Part shown: positions 9,084-18,256 of the stretch, one piece after another | Position numbering within the stretch: position 1 is the stretch's first letter | How the letters are laid out: each line of letters starts with the position of its first letter | NCBI RefSeq assembly: GCF_000338275.1 | Contig: NZ_ANMR01000043.1 | Location: 496,001-560,000, forward strand | DNA length: 64,000 nt | Direction: 5' to 3' | Origin: Staphylococcus xylosus NJ | GTDB taxonomy: Bacteria; Bacillota; Bacilli; Staphylococcales; Staphylococcaceae | Made by a program: the position numbers and the translations under genes | Notes under the pieces: model-generated | The model's database searches: none | What the model was told of the DNA's origin: nothing | What the model saw: only the letters and a program-made list of their open reading frames with translations

Positions 9084-10214
9084 TTAAGATTTCTGACTAA
9101 TTATTTCAACAATCTTAATTAACTGTTCTGCTAACAGGTTTAATGAACTAACAGGCATACGTTCATCAGTAGTATGGATATTTTCATAGCCTACACCTAA
9201 AATTACAGTTGGTATACCTAATTGATTGATGATGTTGCCATCTGATCCACCGCTAGCAATCACAGCCTCAGGAGCTAATCCTAAAGCGACAGCACTTGAC
9301 TTAGCTACTTTGGTAACTAGCGCATCATTTGCAATTTCAAAGCCAGGATAACTTTTTATTATTTCAACATCAGCAGTACAGCCGTATTTTTGAGCTGTTT
9401 CTTCAAAAACAGACTGCATATGTTCCACTTGAGCCTGTATACTTGACTCAGAATGTGATCGCGCTTCAGCTTTAAGAGTAACTTTATCTGCAACGATATT
9501 TGTAGCGGATCCCCCTTCAAAGCGGCCGATGTTAGCAGTTGTAAACTCATCAATTTGACCTAACTTCATTTCACTTACGGCTTTTGCTGCAATATTAATT
9601 GCACTTATCCCCTTATTAGGTGTGCTTGCATGTGCTGTTTTCCCATATATTGTTGCATTAACTTTCATTTGTGTAGGAGCGTGGGTAACTGTCTTGCCCA
9701 CATCAACACTTGCATCAATTGCATAACCGTAATCAGCATCCAATAATGTATGATCTAAAGCTTTTGCTCCCTCTAATCCAGATTCTTCACCCACTGTTAT
9801 AACGAATTGTATTTGACCATGTGATAATTTATTGTCATTTATTGTTTGTACAAGTTCTAAGATAGATGCCAATCCAGCTTTATCATCAGCACCTAGAATA
9901 GTAGTTCCATCAGAATATATGTATCCATCATCTTTAATTTGTGGTTTAATATTTACACCTGGAGTTACTGTGTCCATGTGACTTGTAAAATATACTTTAT
10001 CTACATTATCCATATTTTCTGTTGCTTTTAATGTGCAAACTAAATTATTAGCTCCCAAATTTTCATTACTGCTTGCGTTATCTTCTTTTACAATAACGCC
10101 TAAAGTTTCAAATTTGGATTTAAGGAATTGTTGTATGGCTTGTTCCTTACCGCTCTCAGAATTGATTTGTACTAATTCTAAGAAAGTATCAATAAGACGT
10201 TGTTTATTTATCAT
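9084..10214 (-). CDS. M20-family metallopeptidase, PepT-like
   Basis: This is a predicted cytoplasmic zinc aminopeptidase acting on short peptides, of the PepT-like group to which B. subtilis YqjE belongs. Conserved metal ligands are visible: the His in FTSHMDTVTPG (about residue 79), the Asp in TTILGADDKAGLAS, the Glu pair in TVGEESGLEGA, and the late His in ENIHTTDERMP. A dimerisation domain occupies the middle, with YGKTAHASTP marking its inserted His. It has 376 residues and no signal peptide. The gene is monocistronic or followed by gnd after 74 bases. Substrate specificity (tripeptides or another amide) cannot be read from sequence. Confidence 0.88.
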   Translation of the reverse strand: MINKQRLIDTFLELVQINSESGKEQAIQQFLKSKFETLGVIVKEDNASSNENLGANNLVCTLKATENMDNVDKVYFTSHMDTVTPGVNIKPQIKDDGYIYSDGTTILGADDKAGLASILELVQTINDNKLSHGQIQFVITVGEESGLEGAKALDHTLLDADYGYAIDASVDVGKTVTHAPTQMKVNATIYGKTAHASTPNKGISAINIAAKAVSEMKLGQIDEFTTANIGRFEGGSATNIVADKVTLKAEARSHSESSIQAQVEHMQSVFEETAQKYGCTADVEIIKSYPGFEIANDALVTKVAKSSAVALGLAPEAVIASGGSDGNIINQLGIPTVILGVGYENIHTTDERMPVSSLNLLAEQLIKIVEIISQKS

Positions 10215-10314
10215 TTATAATTCCCCATTCTTATATTTATGTGGCTCTTAGTTTAGTTTAACGAAATATATGTAGTAGTAAAACTAATATGACTCTTTGC
10301 TCAGACTGATCATA

Positions 10315-10323
10315 TGCTATAAT
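10315..10323 (+). promoter_or_regulatory. Extended -10 promoter of the Prli42-like gene
   Basis: TGCTATAAT is an extended -10 element (TG at 10315, TATAAT at 10318-10323). A weak TTGCTC lies upstream at a short 15-base spacing. It would give a leader of about 100 bases before the TTG start at 10428. Confidence 0.6.
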
Positions 10324-10427
10324 GGCAATATAAAACTAATTTAAATTTCAATATAGTTAGTTGTTTAAATGTTATAAATGAAAAGATACAGGTTAATCCT
10401 ATTTTCAATGATTTGGAGGAATATACG

Positions 10428-10526
10428 TTGAACAATAATAAAGTATTGAGAGTTATTATCGTAGTAATGTTAGTAGCTGTTGTACTTGCATTGATATTAA
10501 CAAGTGTCGTTCCACTAGTGAATTAA
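10428..10526 (+). CDS. Prli42-like membrane miniprotein, 32 residues
   Basis: This short gene starts with TTG at 10428, seven bases after a GGAGGA ribosome binding site. It encodes MNNNKVLRVIIVVML, then a hydrophobic segment to residue 30 and the end PLVN. The pattern N-K-x-x-R-(I/V)3-x-M-L followed by one membrane helix and a very short tail fits Prli42 (the DUF4044 family). This is a conserved Firmicutes miniprotein that anchors the stressosome in Listeria. Staphylococci have a simpler sigma-B input, so the role here is open. The gene has its own promoter-like box and a strong terminator 55 bases later, which supports it being real. The family assignment rests on pattern memory, not on a search. 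Confidence 0.75.
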   Translation: MNNNKVLRVIIVVMLVAVVLALILTSVVPLVN

Positions 10527-10580
10527 TCATTAATTAAATGTAAGTTTAAATGTTGTATATCAATCTCTTAAAATAAACGA

Positions 10581-10655
10581 AGCTCACACATAATATGAGT
10601 ACAAGGCTGAGTATATAAACTCAAACCGATCTCATACAATGTGTGAGCTTTTTAT
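10581..10655. terminator. Bidirectional terminator between the miniprotein and FUSC genes
   Basis: AGCTCACACA pairs with TGTGTGAGCT, and inner arms ATATGAG and CTCATA extend the stem around a long loop. T-runs occur on the + strand side, and the minus-strand gene stops inside the 3' flank. Confidence 0.75.
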
Positions 10656-11644
10656 GTTGCTGCAGATTTTTGATCGCTGTGTAGACGTAATGAGCCAAAT
10701 TGCGATTTAACAGCTAAATATGCTTCTAATTCATTCAATAATTGAAATAGATTTGCACGCGTTCTAAATCCTTCATGCGAAGTTGGCAATTCTAATTCAT
10801 TTAATTCTAACCTTATTTCATATAATGAGTGCAGTCGCAACACAGTGTAATCATTGCTATTTACATTGGTAGCTACTTCTGCAAACAAATTAGATATTTT
10901 AGACAATAAACAGTCTTTGGTCTCAATATTTTCAATGATTAAAGACATACGGCGTAAAAGCTCTAATTGTTCCTCACGCATATCAAAATAATGGTAATAA
11001 GAGTTTTCATTTCTAACAAAATGATTTTTAACATCTCTAAAAGCGATAGATTTTGCTTTGCGAATTGTATATTTTAATTCGTCAAAAGCTATATTCACAT
11101 TATTATTTGGCTTTATACATGTATTGCTAAACTGCTCAAAAATATAAGTGAATTGTTGTTCGATTTCTTGTTTATAATGTTTTAAATTACTATCTAAACT
11201 AGGCATAATAACGTTCATTAAGAATGCAATACCCAGACCTACGATTAAAAGCAGAATCTCATTGTAAAACAATTTTAAATCAATGGCTGACGCATTGAAA
11301 ACGTGTAATAAAATGACACAACTGGTTACAACGCCTTCTTGCACTTTAAATACTACTGTTAACGGTATAAAAAACAGTACAATTAGACCTAAAACAATCG
11401 CGCTTTGCCCTAACATACTAAAAGCAACAGAACCTAGAATTAGAACCATAAGACATGATACAAAACGAGAAACAATTGCTTGTAGTGAATGCACTTTAGT
11501 ATGTTTGATGCACAAAACAACTAAAATGGCACTGGAAGCAAAATTATCTAAACCCATTAATTTAGCAATTATGATTCCTAGCGCCATTCCAACTGCAGTC
11601 TTAATTGTTCTAAATCCGATCCGATATGGATTTAAACTCATCAT
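10652..11644 (-). CDS. FUSC/aromatic-acid-exporter family membrane protein
   Basis: This 330-residue protein has an N-terminal membrane half and a soluble C-terminal half. Hydrophobic helices cover about residues 15-150 (for example GMALGIIIAKLMGLDNFASSAILVVL and LLLIVGLGIAFLMNVIMP). The rest is helical and charged, with RMSLIIENIETKD typical of the soluble domain of DUF939/ArAE proteins. Related Firmicutes proteins are annotated as aromatic acid exporters, but no substrate is known. The gene is followed by a shared terminator and preceded by brxB, only 12 bases away, so the two may be co-transcribed. The assignment is to family level only. Confidence 0.75.
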   Translation of the reverse strand: MMSLNPYRIGFRTIKTAVGMALGIIIAKLMGLDNFASSAILVVLCIKHTKVHSLQAIVSRFVSCLMVLILGSVAFSMLGQSAIVLGLIVLFFIPLTVVFKVQEGVVTSCVILLHVFNASAIDLKLFYNEILLLIVGLGIAFLMNVIMPSLDSNLKHYKQEIEQQFTYIFEQFSNTCIKPNNNVNIAFDELKYTIRKAKSIAFRDVKNHFVRNENSYYHYFDMREEQLELLRRMSLIIENIETKDCLLSKISNLFAEVATNVNSNDYTVLRLHSLYEIRLELNELELPTSHEGFRTRANLFQLLNELEAYLAVKSQFGSLRLHSDQKSAAT

Positions 11645-11656
11645 CTAATAAGACCT

Positions 11657-12094
11657 CTATTTTTCGTCACAATAAGTGTCGAATAAGTTTTGTAATTGAT
11701 TAATCACATCCATCACATCATGACCTTCGATTTGGTGCCTTTCAATCATTTCTGTGACTTTACCATCTTTGACTAAGGCGAACGATGGACTTGATGGAGC
11801 AAAACCTTCAAAATAGTCTCTAGCTTGTTGTGTAGCTTCTTTATCTTGACCAGCAAACACAGTAACAAGACGATTTGGTAATTTATCATAGTGCAATGCA
11901 TGTGCGGCTGCTGGTCTTGCAATACCACCTGCACATCCACAAACAGAGTTGACCATTACTAATGTTGTTCCCTCTTGTTTTAAAACATTATCTACTTCTT
12001 CTGCAGATGTTAATTGCTCGTAACCTGCTTCTTCTATTTCATTACGTGCTTGATTAACTACATCTGTCATATATAAATCAAAGTTTAAGTCCAT
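11657..12094 (-). CDS. brxB: Bacilliredoxin BrxB (YphP/YqiW family)
   Basis: This small thioredoxin-like protein removes bacillithiol from mixed disulphides on proteins in low-GC Gram-positive bacteria. The diagnostic Cys-Gly-Cys appears in [19 protein letters not shown] around residues 48-66. The family sequence [19 protein letters not shown] follows, and the tail TYCDEK has a further Cys. The length of 145 residues is normal. It is BrxB rather than BrxA because of its place next to the branched-chain dehydrogenase locus, where the staphylococcal brxB lies; sequence alone would not separate the paralogues safely. A good promoter precedes it. Confidence 0.88.
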   Translation of the reverse strand: MDLNFDLYMTDVVNQARNEIEEAGYEQLTSAEEVDNVLKQEGTTLVMVNSVCGCAGGIARPAAAHALHYDKLPNRLVTVFAGQDKEATQQARDYFEGFAPSSPSFALVKDGKVTEMIERHQIEGHDVMDVINQLQNLFDTYCDEK

Positions 12095-12128
12095 AATAAT
12101 TCACCTTTCATTTCAAGTTGATACCTTC

Positions 12129-12157
12129 ATTCTACTAATATATATTCAATTGTTCAA
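12129..12157 (-). promoter_or_regulatory. Promoter of brxB
   Basis: On the minus strand TTGAAC (12152-12157) is followed after 17 bases by TAGAAT (12129-12134), about 35 bases before the brxB start. Confidence 0.6.
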
Positions 12158-12387
12158 CATGTGTACACATTATTCAATAAACTTTCAAGAATATTTGCTT
12201 TTTAAACATAAGTTATATAGCAAAATGGAAGTTATTAGATTACTTATAGATTACTTCTTCTTGTTTAAAATTTATATTTAAATTTTTTAAAAGATTCGAA
12301 AACTCATTTTCAATTTTTGCGTTATTTATATTTCTAATAAAATTAATTTGTAGCTTATTATTGAAAGTCAAAACACTACATTAATAA

Positions 12388-12440
12388 TATAATATTTTAG
12401 GCTGAGACATATATTTTGTGTCTCAGCCTAAAATATTATC
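12388..12440 (-). terminator. bkd operon terminator, repeat family B
   Basis: AATATTTTAGGCTGAGACA faces an exactly complementary arm, a perfect 19-base-pair stem. It shares the lead sequence ATAATATAATATTTTAGG with the hairpin at 42745-42785 and the GAGACA core with the one at 505-549. Confidence 0.82.
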
Positions 12441-12463
12441 AACTTTATTGAGTTGTAAGTTAA

Positions 12464-13759
12464 TTAGTAGATACTTGTATGCTCAATTGAATATTGTTCG
12501 ATACGTGTTTTTACGAAGTTCATAAATCTACCTGCTTGTAAGCCATCTAAGATACGATGGTCGATAGATATACATAAGTTAACCATGTTTCGTATTGCAA
12601 TCATATCATCAATAACTACTGGTTTTTTAATCACAGATTCAATCTGCAGTATTGCTGCTTGAGGATGATTAATTATACCCATAGAAGATACTGAGCCAAA
12701 CGTACCTGTATTATTTACGGTAAACGTACCACCTTGCATATCTTCTGAGCGTAATTTCTTGTTACGTGCTTTTTGCGCTAATTCGTTAATTTCTCGAGCG
12801 ATACCTTTAATTGACTTTTCATCAGCATTTTTAATTACAGGCACGTATAATTTATCTTCGTCTGCAACTGCTATAGAGATATTAACATCTTTATGCATCA
12901 CTATCTCAGAATCTTGCCAACTACTATTTAATAAAGGATAAGCTTTTAATCCTTCAGCAACTGCTTTAACGAAAAATGCAAAGAATGTAAGGTTATAGCC
13001 TTCACTTTCTTTAAAGCTATTCTTATGATAATTACGTGTTTTAACTAAGTTAGTTGCATCTGCTTCTACCATCATCCAAGCATGGGGAATTTCGTTAACA
13101 CTGTTCACCATATTTTGAGCTATTTGTTTACGTACGCCATTAACTGGTATTGATGAACCTGGTGATGGATCATTATACGCTGATTGTTGTGAGACTTTAG
13201 GAGAATCTTTGGGCGCTACAATTGTAGAAGGTGCTTTGCTGATACCTTCTTTAATAACTTTCTCTATATCTTTCTTTGTTACACGCCCTTCAAAGCCTGT
13301 GCCTACAACTTGATCTAAGTCAATTTGGTTTTCAGATGCTAATTTGAACACGACTGGTGAATAACGACCATTGTTTTTAGGTCCATCTGCATTAGTATTA
13401 GCAGTAGTTGAAACTGAATCATTTTGGATGTTATTATCACTTGTTGACTGCTTGTTTTGTAACTCTTTTTTGACATCTTCAGATTGATTATTAGTCGATT
13501 GTTCTTGTTCAGTTTCATTTTGTTCGTCACCAGTATCTAATAGACAAATAATTTCATCTACAGCTATAGTATCGCCTTCTTCAACTTTTATTTCAGTAAT
13601 TGTACCTGCATAAGAAGAAGGTACTTCTGCAGTGACTTTATCTGTAATTACTTCACATAATGGATCATATTCTTCAACTTTATCCCCTACTGAGACAAGC
13701 CACTGTTCTATAGTTCCTTCATGAACACTTTCACCGAGTTTAGGCATTTTTATTTCCAT
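12464..13759 (-). CDS. bkdB: Branched-chain 2-oxoacid dehydrogenase E2 (dihydrolipoyl acyltransferase)
   Basis: This core subunit transfers the acyl group from lipoate to CoA. Residues 1-75 form a lipoyl domain with the lipoylated Lys at position 41 (EVITDKVTAEVPSS). An Asn/Gln/Ser-rich linker follows, then a peripheral subunit-binding domain near 132-168 (YSPVVFKLASENQIDLDQVVGTGFEGRVTKKDI) and the catalytic domain. Its active-site His is in ISIDHRILDG near the C-terminus. The gene is the last of an operon with bkdA2, bkdA1 and lpd. In staphylococci the product feeds branched-chain fatty acid priming, and the locus context supports this complex rather than pyruvate or 2-oxoglutarate dehydrogenase. 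Confidence 0.94.
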   Translation of the reverse strand: MEIKMPKLGESVHEGTIEQWLVSVGDKVEEYDPLCEVITDKVTAEVPSSYAGTITEIKVEEGDTIAVDEIICLLDTGDEQNETEQEQSTNNQSEDVKKELQNKQSTSDNNIQNDSVSTTANTNADGPKNNGRYSPVVFKLASENQIDLDQVVGTGFEGRVTKKDIEKVIKEGISKAPSTIVAPKDSPKVSQQSAYNDPSPGSSIPVNGVRKQIAQNMVNSVNEIPHAWMMVEADATNLVKTRNYHKNSFKESEGYNLTFFAFFVKAVAEGLKAYPLLNSSWQDSEIVMHKDVNISIAVADEDKLYVPVIKNADEKSIKGIAREINELAQKARNKKLRSEDMQGGTFTVNNTGTFGSVSSMGIINHPQAAILQIESVIKKPVVIDDMIAIRNMVNLCISIDHRILDGLQAGRFMNFVKTRIEQYSIEHTSIY

Positions 13760-13771
13760 GTTTGTGCCTCC

Positions 13772-14755
13772 TTAGAATTCTGCGAGTTCACGCATTTTAA
13801 TTTTTATTTTATCTGGATTAATCATAAACTCGTCTTCGAGTGTTGGTGCAAATGGCATCGCTGGAACATCAGGACCTGCGAGTCTCATTATTGGGGCATC
13901 TAAGTCGAACAGACAGTTTTCTGCAATTATAGCAGCTACTTCAGACATAACACTACCTTCTAAATTATCTTCGGTAACTAATAAAACTTTACCTGTTAGT
14001 TTTGCTCTTTCGATAATTGTTTGTTTATCTAATGGGTATACTGTACGTAAATCAACAACTTCTATATTAATGCCATCTTCTGAGAGCATATCGGCTGCTT
14101 GAATACAATAATTTACACATAGGCCATAAGTAAATACAGTAATATCGTCGCCTTCACGCTTAACATCAGCTTTTCCAATTGGCACTGTATAATACGATTC
14201 CGGCACTTCTTCTTTAAGTAAGCGATAAGCTTTTTTATGTTCGAAATATAATACTGGGTCATTTGATTCGATTGAAGCTAATAATAAGCCTTTCGCATCA
14301 TATGGCGTGGATGGAATAACAATTGTGAGTCCTGGTGTATTTGCAAATACAGATTCCACGCTTTGAGAGTGATAAAGTGCACCGTGAATGCCGCCTCCAA
14401 ATGGAGAGCGAATCGTAATTGGACAATGAAAATCATTATTTGAACGGTATCTCATTTTAGCTGCTTCACTCATGATTTGATTTGTTGCAGGTAGAATATA
14501 TTCGGCAAATTGTATTTCTGCTACAGGACGTTTACCTAACATTGCTGCGCCAATACTAGTGCCTACGATGTTAGACTCTGCTAGCGGAGTATCTAAAACA
14601 CGTGCTTCACCATATTTTTGTTGTAAACCTAAAGTGACACCAAATACGCCACCTTTTTTACCGACGTCTTCACCTAATACAAATACATCGTCGTCCTTTT
14701 CCATTGCTTGGTCGAGTCCTTGTTGGATTGCTTCTAAGTAACTTAATTTAGGCAT
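13772..14755 (-). CDS. bkdA2: Branched-chain 2-oxoacid dehydrogenase E1 beta subunit
   Basis: Together with E1 alpha it decarboxylates the 2-oxoacids of valine, leucine and isoleucine using thiamine diphosphate. The 327-residue protein has the transketolase-like pyrimidine domain (VFVLGEDVGKKGGVFGVT, with the cofactor-activating Glu, then PLAESNIVGTSIGAAM and EIQFAEYILPATNQ). The transketolase C-terminal domain starts near residue 200 (DITVFTYGLCVNYC). Its start overlaps the end of bkdA1 by 8 bases, indicating translational coupling. Operon position between E2 and E1 alpha is the usual one. Confidence 0.94.
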   Translation of the reverse strand: MPKLSYLEAIQQGLDQAMEKDDDVFVLGEDVGKKGGVFGVTLGLQQKYGEARVLDTPLAESNIVGTSIGAAMLGKRPVAEIQFAEYILPATNQIMSEAAKMRYRSNNDFHCPITIRSPFGGGIHGALYHSQSVESVFANTPGLTIVIPSTPYDAKGLLLASIESNDPVLYFEHKKAYRLLKEEVPESYYTVPIGKADVKREGDDITVFTYGLCVNYCIQAADMLSEDGINIEVVDLRTVYPLDKQTIIERAKLTGKVLLVTEDNLEGSVMSEVAAIIAENCLFDLDAPIMRLAGPDVPAMPFAPTLEDEFMINPDKIKIKMRELAEF

Positions 14756-15746
14756 TGTCTAAACTCCCTTCTTCATAAACATGTGCATATGTTTCTTCTG
14801 GAGACGGATAAGGTGCTTTTTCGGCTTCTTTAGTTGCTTGGTTTACAATTTCTTTATGTTCACTTTCAACTTTTTCTAACCATTGTTCATTTATAATGCC
14901 TTCGTCAAGAAGAAATGTTTTGAATTTAAGATTACAGTCTAATGATTTCAACTCTTCACGTTCTTCTTTCGTACGATATTTATCATCATCATCTGAAGAA
15001 TGGGCTGTCAATCTTGTACACATAGCTTCAATCAAAGTAGAACCTCCACCATTTAATGCGCGATCTCTAGCCTCTTTCATAACTTTATACATTGCAATTG
15101 GATCGTTGCCGTCTACATGTTCACCGTGCATACCGTAACCAATAGCACGGTCTGACAATTTTTCAGCACCATATTGTAGCGAATCTGGAACAGAAATAGC
15201 ATATTTATTATTTTCAATTACACAAACAAATGGTAGTTTATGTACGCCTGCAAAGTTTAATCCTTCGTGAAAATCACCTTGGTTAGAACTACCTTCACCA
15301 ACTGTAGCCATAGCAATATTTGGTTTATTATCCATTTTCAACGCTAATGCTGCCCCAACACCATGTACAATTTGTGTACCAACTGGTGAACTTTGAGATA
15401 AAATTCCTTTTTCACGTTTACTAAAATGAGATGGCATTTGCTTTCCACCTGAACTAATATCATCACGTTTACCAAATGCTGCTAACATTGAGTCTAAAGC
15501 TGTCATACCCATATAGGTAACAAACGCTAAATCTCTATAATAAGGTGAAGAAATATCTCCTTCTTGCATAGCATACGCCATACCTATTTGAGTAGCTTCC
15601 TGTCCTTGACAACTTATAACAAACGGGATTTTACCTGCACGGTTTAATAGCCACATACGTTCATCTATTTTACGCCCTAAATCCATCCATTTATACATTG
15701 CTTTTAAATCAGACTCTTCTAGTCCAACTGATTTATAATCAAACAT
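14748..15746 (-). CDS. bkdA1: Branched-chain 2-oxoacid dehydrogenase E1 alpha subunit
   Basis: This is the thiamine diphosphate-binding half of E1. The cofactor motif runs from TVGEGSSNQGDFHEGLN to IENNKYAIS, the variant GDG...NN signature. AHSSDDDDKYR is the phosphorylation-loop equivalent that holds the substrate site. The ATG at 15746, seven bases behind an AGGAGG site, gives 332 residues. A longer frame starting in the lpd gene would add 14 residues without its own ribosome binding site. The gene lies 16 bases after lpd in one operon. Confidence 0.94.
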   Translation of the reverse strand: MFDYKSVGLEESDLKAMYKWMDLGRKIDERMWLLNRAGKIPFVISCQGQEATQIGMAYAMQEGDISSPYYRDLAFVTYMGMTALDSMLAAFGKRDDISSGGKQMPSHFSKREKGILSQSSPVGTQIVHGVGAALALKMDNKPNIAMATVGEGSSNQGDFHEGLNFAGVHKLPFVCVIENNKYAISVPDSLQYGAEKLSDRAIGYGMHGEHVDGNDPIAMYKVMKEARDRALNGGGSTLIEAMCTRLTAHSSDDDDKYRTKEEREELKSLDCNLKFKTFLLDEGIINEQWLEKVESEHKEIVNQATKEAEKAPYPSPEETYAHVYEEGSLDNA

Positions 15747-15762
15747 CTTATTTCCTCCTAAA

Positions 15763-17184
15763 TTAAACGTGAATCGATCTGTTCTCAACCTTCAACCCTA
15801 ATTCCATCAACACTTCAGATAGTGATGGATGTGCATGTGTTGTTAGGCCGAGTTCTAAAGTTGAACCATTCATAAATTGGAATAGTGACACTTCGTTAAT
15901 TAATTCTGTGACATGAGGACCGATCATATTAAGTCCTAACACAGTATCTTGTTCTTGATCGATTATAACTTCACAAAAGCCACTTTGATTAGTGGTGTTT
16001 TCAATAACTGCTTTACCAATCGCTTTGAAAGGTACTTTAACTGCTTTTGCTTTAATGTTTTCAGATTTAGCTTGGTCCATATTCAGCCCAATACTTGCCA
16101 CTTCAGGTTGAGTATAAACGCATTTCGGCATTTTATTGTAATCAATTGGAAGTGGTGACTGATCAAACATATGTTCAATTGCAATAATGCCTTCTTTAGA
16201 GCCAACATGTGCCAATTGTAAATTACCGATGCAATCGCCCGCTGCATAGATATGTTTATCATCAGTTTGCTGATATTCATTAACACTGATATGCTTTTTA
16301 TCTGTTAATTGTATCTTTGTATTATTTAATCCAATATCTTCGGTATTAGGCAGTCTGCCAATAGAAATCAATGATTTTTCAAATTGTAGTATTTCGTCAT
16401 TTAATGTGATATTAATATGATCTTCGTCGACTGTTATATCAGACTCAGATAATTGTGTATTTTCATAAAATGTGACGCCTCTATCAGTTAATTCATTTCT
16501 TAAAGTTTTGGCAATCATTTTACTTTCAGTAGGTAAAATACGTGAGCCAGCTTCAATTACAGTTACATCGACGCCAAAATCAGTCATCAGTGAAGCAAAT
16601 TCTAAACCGATAACACCACCACCAATAATAGCTAGGTTATTTGGCAATTGTTCCATTTGCAAGATATCATCACTGGACAGCACAACTTTATGGTCAAACG
16701 GTAAAAAAGGTAATGACATAGGTTGTGATCCTGTAGTTATAAGAACATTATTATTAGGGATTAATTCAGATTCACCATCTTCGTATTCTACAGAAATCGT
16801 ACCACTTTGTGGCGAGAATATAGAAGGACCTAATATCCTGCCTGTCCCATTAAATACATCGATACTGTTATGCTTCATTAAATGGTTAACACCGCTAAAC
16901 ATTTGGCTTACTACTTCGTTTTTTCTTTCTTGTATTCGCGCAAAATTTAATTTAAATCCATCAACGTCCACACCAAAATTGGTTGCGTTTGTAATTGTAC
17001 GCATAACTTCTGCAGATTTTAACAATGCTTTTGTCGGAATGCATCCTTTATGTAAACAAGTTCCACCTAGTAACGATTTTTCTACTAGCGCAACTTTCTT
17101 TCCTAATTGTGAAGCTCTTATTGCAGATACATAACCCGCAGTACCTCCACCAAGAATGACTAAATCATATTTTTCTTCTGACAT
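15763..17184 (-). CDS. lpd: Dihydrolipoyl dehydrogenase (E3 of the branched-chain complex)
   Basis: This flavoenzyme reoxidises the dihydrolipoyl group of E2 with NAD. The FAD-binding motif GGGTAG is at residues 12-17 and the redox disulphide GGTCLHKGCIPTK gives Cys43 and Cys48. NAD-binding GGGVIGLEFASLM lies near residue 185, FAD-binding YAAGDC near 310 and the His-Glu pair in THAHPSLSEVLMELG near 450. Length 473 is standard. The position directly upstream of bkdA1 marks it as the E3 dedicated to this complex rather than the pyruvate dehydrogenase E3. Confidence 0.94.
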   Translation of the reverse strand: MSEEKYDLVILGGGTAGYVSAIRASQLGKKVALVEKSLLGGTCLHKGCIPTKALLKSAEVMRTITNATNFGVDVDGFKLNFARIQERKNEVVSQMFSGVNHLMKHNSIDVFNGTGRILGPSIFSPQSGTISVEYEDGESELIPNNNVLITTGSQPMSLPFLPFDHKVVLSSDDILQMEQLPNNLAIIGGGVIGLEFASLMTDFGVDVTVIEAGSRILPTESKMIAKTLRNELTDRGVTFYENTQLSESDITVDEDHINITLNDEILQFEKSLISIGRLPNTEDIGLNNTKIQLTDKKHISVNEYQQTDDKHIYAAGDCIGNLQLAHVGSKEGIIAIEHMFDQSPLPIDYNKMPKCVYTQPEVASIGLNMDQAKSENIKAKAVKVPFKAIGKAVIENTTNQSGFCEVIIDQEQDTVLGLNMIGPHVTELINEVSLFQFMNGSTLELGLTTHAHPSLSEVLMELGLKVENRSIHV

Positions 17185-17194
17185 ATTAATACTC

Positions 17195-18256
17195 CTAACT
17201 ATAAGCTTTAACCTTTTCTTTTCCGTCTAGTACGTTTGATGTACGTAATGCCAATGTATCCATTTCTTTTTCTCCTGGATAAATTGTTACAGGAGCAATC
17301 CAATCAACGAATGATATTATTTTTTGTACTAATAACTTATTGTAGCTTAAACCGCCCGTTAAAATAATTTGATCTACCTGTCCGCGGAAAATAATTGACC
17401 GAGCTCCAATAGCATTAGAAACTTGATATGCTAATGCATCAAACGCTAATTTGACTTCGGAGTTTGAATCATATTTATCCGATAATAATTTTAAATCATT
17501 TGTTTTGAACATACTAATGAAACCACCTTTTTTACTTAAAAAGTGATTCATCTCTTCAGGTGTGAAATTATGTTTGTATCCAAATTCATAGAGTTGGTCA
17601 TTGGGTAAAGAACCGGCACGCTCTGGACTAAAAGGACCTTCTCCTAACAATCCATCGTTTACATCTACTACTTGTCCGTTTTTATGTGCACCAATCGTTA
17701 TACCACCACCCATATGTGCAACGATAACATTTACATCTTCGTATGCTTGTTGAATAGAGGATGCATATAATCTAGCAACAGCCTTTTGATTTAATGCATG
17801 AAATATACTACGACGTTTAATATTCTTTAAACCTGTAACTTTTGCAATATCGAATAATTCGTTAACAACGACTGGATCGATTATAAAAGCGGGAATATTC
17901 ATCTCTATTCCTAATTCATAACCAATCATACCACTCAGGTTAGATGCGTGTACACCATATTTAAATGCTTTAAGGTCCTCATACATTTTATTATTTATAT
18001 GATAAACGCCACCTTGCATTGGCTTTAGCAATCCACCCCTACATGCAATCGCATCAAAATTTTTAATTGTATAATCTGATGTAAGATTTAATGAGTATAT
18101 AATCTCTTTAAGTCTTAATGGCTTTTGTTCTAATAATGGTATGTTAGTAAGTTGGATATCATGTCGAATCGTGTCATACCACATACACTGATGTGCTTTA
18201 TATACTGCAATTTTTGATGATGTACTACCTAAATTTAAAACTAGAATTCTAGTCAT
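17195..18256 (-). CDS. buk: Butyrate/branched-chain fatty acid kinase
   Basis: This acetokinase-family enzyme interconverts acyl phosphate plus ADP with a carboxylic acid plus ATP. The phosphate-binding start ILVLNLGSTSSKIAVY, the middle VIVAHMGGGITIGAHKNG with DVNDGLLGEGPFSPERAG, and the adenosine motif ILTGGLSYN are those of butyrate kinase. The length of 353 residues fits butyrate kinase rather than acetate kinase (about 400). It is 10 bases upstream of lpd and so heads the dehydrogenase operon, matching the ptb-buk-lpd-bkd arrangement of Bacillus. A promoter-like sequence precedes it, separating it from ptb. Confidence 0.92.
   Translation of the reverse strand: MTRILVLNLGSTSSKIAVYKAHQCMWYDTIRHDIQLTNIPLLEQKPLRLKEIIYSLNLTSDYTIKNFDAIACRGGLLKPMQGGVYHINNKMYEDLKAFKYGVHASNLSGMIGYELGIEMNIPAFIIDPVVVNELFDIAKVTGLKNIKRRSIFHALNQKAVARLYASSIQQAYEDVNVIVAHMGGGITIGAHKNGQVVDVNDGLLGEGPFSPERAGSLPNDQLYEFGYKHNFTPEEMNHFLSKKGGFISMFKTNDLKLLSDKYDSNSEVKLAFDALAYQVSNAIGARSIIFRGQVDQIILTGGLSYNKLLVQKIISFVDWIAPVTIYPGEKEMDTLALRTSNVLDGKEKVKAYS

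Larger units (their letters stand above)
12095..12463. other. Intergenic region between brxB and bkdB
   Basis: These 369 bases hold the brxB promoter at 12129-12157 and the strong terminator-type repeat at 12388-12440 that ends the bkd operon. In between the sequence is AT-rich and I see no gene. Confidence 0.65.

Noticed and set aside
11283-11648. 121-residue + strand frame opposite the FUSC-family gene
   Set aside because: Shadow of the real gene, without a ribosome binding site or recognisable domain.
16472-17134. 220-residue + strand open frame opposite lpd
   Set aside because: It is antisense to a secure dihydrolipoyl dehydrogenase gene. Its composition follows from the lpd codons and it has no start signal.
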